From Stanieria cyanosphaera PCC 7437 (lineage in GTDB: Bacteria; Cyanobacteriota; Cyanobacteriia; Cyanobacteriales; Xenococcaceae): a stretch of 64,000 nucleotides of DNA. This document shows positions 63,373-64,000 of the stretch, piece by piece (the stretch's first letter is position 1; every line of letters begins with the position of its first letter). The position numbers and the translations under genes were made by a program. Location: NCBI RefSeq assembly GCF_000317575.1, contig NC_019748.1:4298501-4362500 (forward strand), given 5' to 3'. Below the pieces are notes generated by a model that worked only from the letters and a program-made list of their open reading frames with translations, did no database searches and was not told the origin of the DNA.

Positions 63373-64000
63373 AATGATTTCCTACTTTGCGATGGTGAAC
63401 TGCAGTTAGGGCATCTAGTTTGGCTACTCTGCCAGTTTGCACAGTACTATAAACTATCCAGTGATCACTACATTCGATGCGACTGCTAACTTCGCATTCA
63501 ATATATGCAAGAGATTCAGCAATGATCGGTGAACCGTTATTAGCAGGTACAGTTTTAATTCCTTCAAATCTATCTGCACCAGGAGGAAAACGTTTGAGAA
63601 AATGTTTAACTAAGCCCTGATAATTACCTTCTTCCAAAACATTTAGCACAAAACGATCGCCGATGTGTAGAAAAGATTCAATTGCCCTGTCTTTAGCTAC
63701 TGCGATCGCAATTCCTAGGGGATTCAAACTTGCTTGGGTTATCCAAGAAGCAACCATCGCACTGGAAATTTCACCTTTTTTGGCAGTAATAATATACAAG
63801 CCGTTGCTGATTCTGCCTAAAGCTTTTTCTAAACTGTTATCAATGGCTTTAATTTGTTTAACAGTGCGATCGCGGGTTAACCATTGTCCTAAATCTGTAC
63901 CAGCTTCATCGCAGACTTGATTAATGATTTGAGTGGGAGATTCTTTGACTAAAATGGGTGGAAATGCTTCAGTTAAGCCGATTTCTTGAAATTTATTGCG
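63368..64000 (-). CDS. flv3: flavodiiron protein, Flv3-like, C-terminal part (5' end beyond window)
   Basis: The minus-strand frame stays open to the window edge, so this is the C-terminal 210 residues of a larger gene. The stretch RNKFQEIGLTEAFPPILVK is the linker after the flavodoxin domain, CDEAGTDLGQWLT follows, and ALGRISNGLYIITAKKGEIS begins the flavin-reductase domain, which ends ALTAVHHRKVGNHY. It pairs by position with the Flv1-type gene and PsiE, giving a flv3-psiE-flv1 operon order. Diiron ligands cannot be checked because that domain lies outside. Confidence 0.88.
   Translation of the reverse strand, partial: RNKFQEIGLTEAFPPILVKESPTQIINQVCDEAGTDLGQWLTRDRTVKQIKAIDNSLEKALGRISNGLYIITAKKGEISSAMVASWITQASLNPLGIAIAVAKDRAIESFLHIGDRFVLNVLEEGNYQGLVKHFLKRFPPGADRFEGIKTVPANNGSPIIAESLAYIECEVSSRIECSDHWIVYSTVQTGRVAKLDALTAVHHRKVGNHY

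Overview
The window is cyanobacterial chromosome. It is AT-rich and strewn with the HIP1 palindrome GCGATCGC. It carries oxygenic-phototroph markers: a Flv1/Flv3-type flavodiiron locus, a Tic22-like protein, a chorismate lyase of the plastoquinone route, DUF2499/DUF3593 proteins, a HEAT/PBS-lyase protein and a one-piece tmRNA with a cyanobacterial-type tag. The gene content would suit a unicellular or pleurocapsalean lineage such as Stanieria, but the genus is a guess.

Layout. 0-3.1 kb: end of a DUF2499 gene, DUF3593, a membrane/winged-helix protein, a GatD-like amidotransferase and panB. 3.1-6.25 kb: a segment bounded by inverted copies of one repeat. It holds an unusual exonuclease-ATPase fusion protein and a DUF2288 protein. 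6.2-13.2 kb: argS, a small Hsp20, a long gene-poor stretch with one 58-codon gene, then a minus-strand run of Crp/NtcA-like regulator, membrane hydroxylase, divergent PII and orphan histidine kinase. 13.4-23.4 kb: coaD, coiled-coil protein, recJ, LCP protein, mobA, MnmC-like methyltransferase, HD-GYP response regulator and glmU. 23.6-28.7 kb: a four-gene cluster wedged between glmU and hemB, with a Zorya-like motor (ZorA, ZorB), an EH_signature-like ZorC protein and a small unknown protein, but no ZorD helicase. 28.8-35.7 kb: hemB, ssrA, small proteins, a TonB-receptor remnant, a 2OG-Fe(II) oxygenase, an ABC permease and a toroid-like protein. 35.9-37.7 kb: IS200/IS605 element 1, whose TnpB lacks its zinc ribbon. 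38-46.5 kb: Tic22-like, prmC, Sua5, cytochrome P450, an ECF sigma/anti-sigma-like/Spy-like trio, tRNA-Leu(GAG), chorismate lyase, hisB and an M23 peptidase. 46.5-53.6 kb: a mobile island with IS200/IS605 element 2 and a Tn554-like pair of tyrosine recombinases, a DUF6262-like TnpC with a frameshift, a DnaB-type helicase and a small ORF. 53.7-64 kb: HEAT protein, sugar kinase, a 37-aa membrane protein, ChaC, a lipid kinase broken by a 158-bp tandem duplication, miaB, a SIMPL protein, flv1, psiE and the 3' end of a Flv3-like gene.

The best candidates for new biology are the ZorD-less Zorya-like cluster, the repeat-bounded exonuclease-ATPase, the Tn554-like/DnaB island with its frameshift, and the PII paralogue with Ser49 replaced. 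All family assignments rest on motif recognition by eye. No database search was possible.
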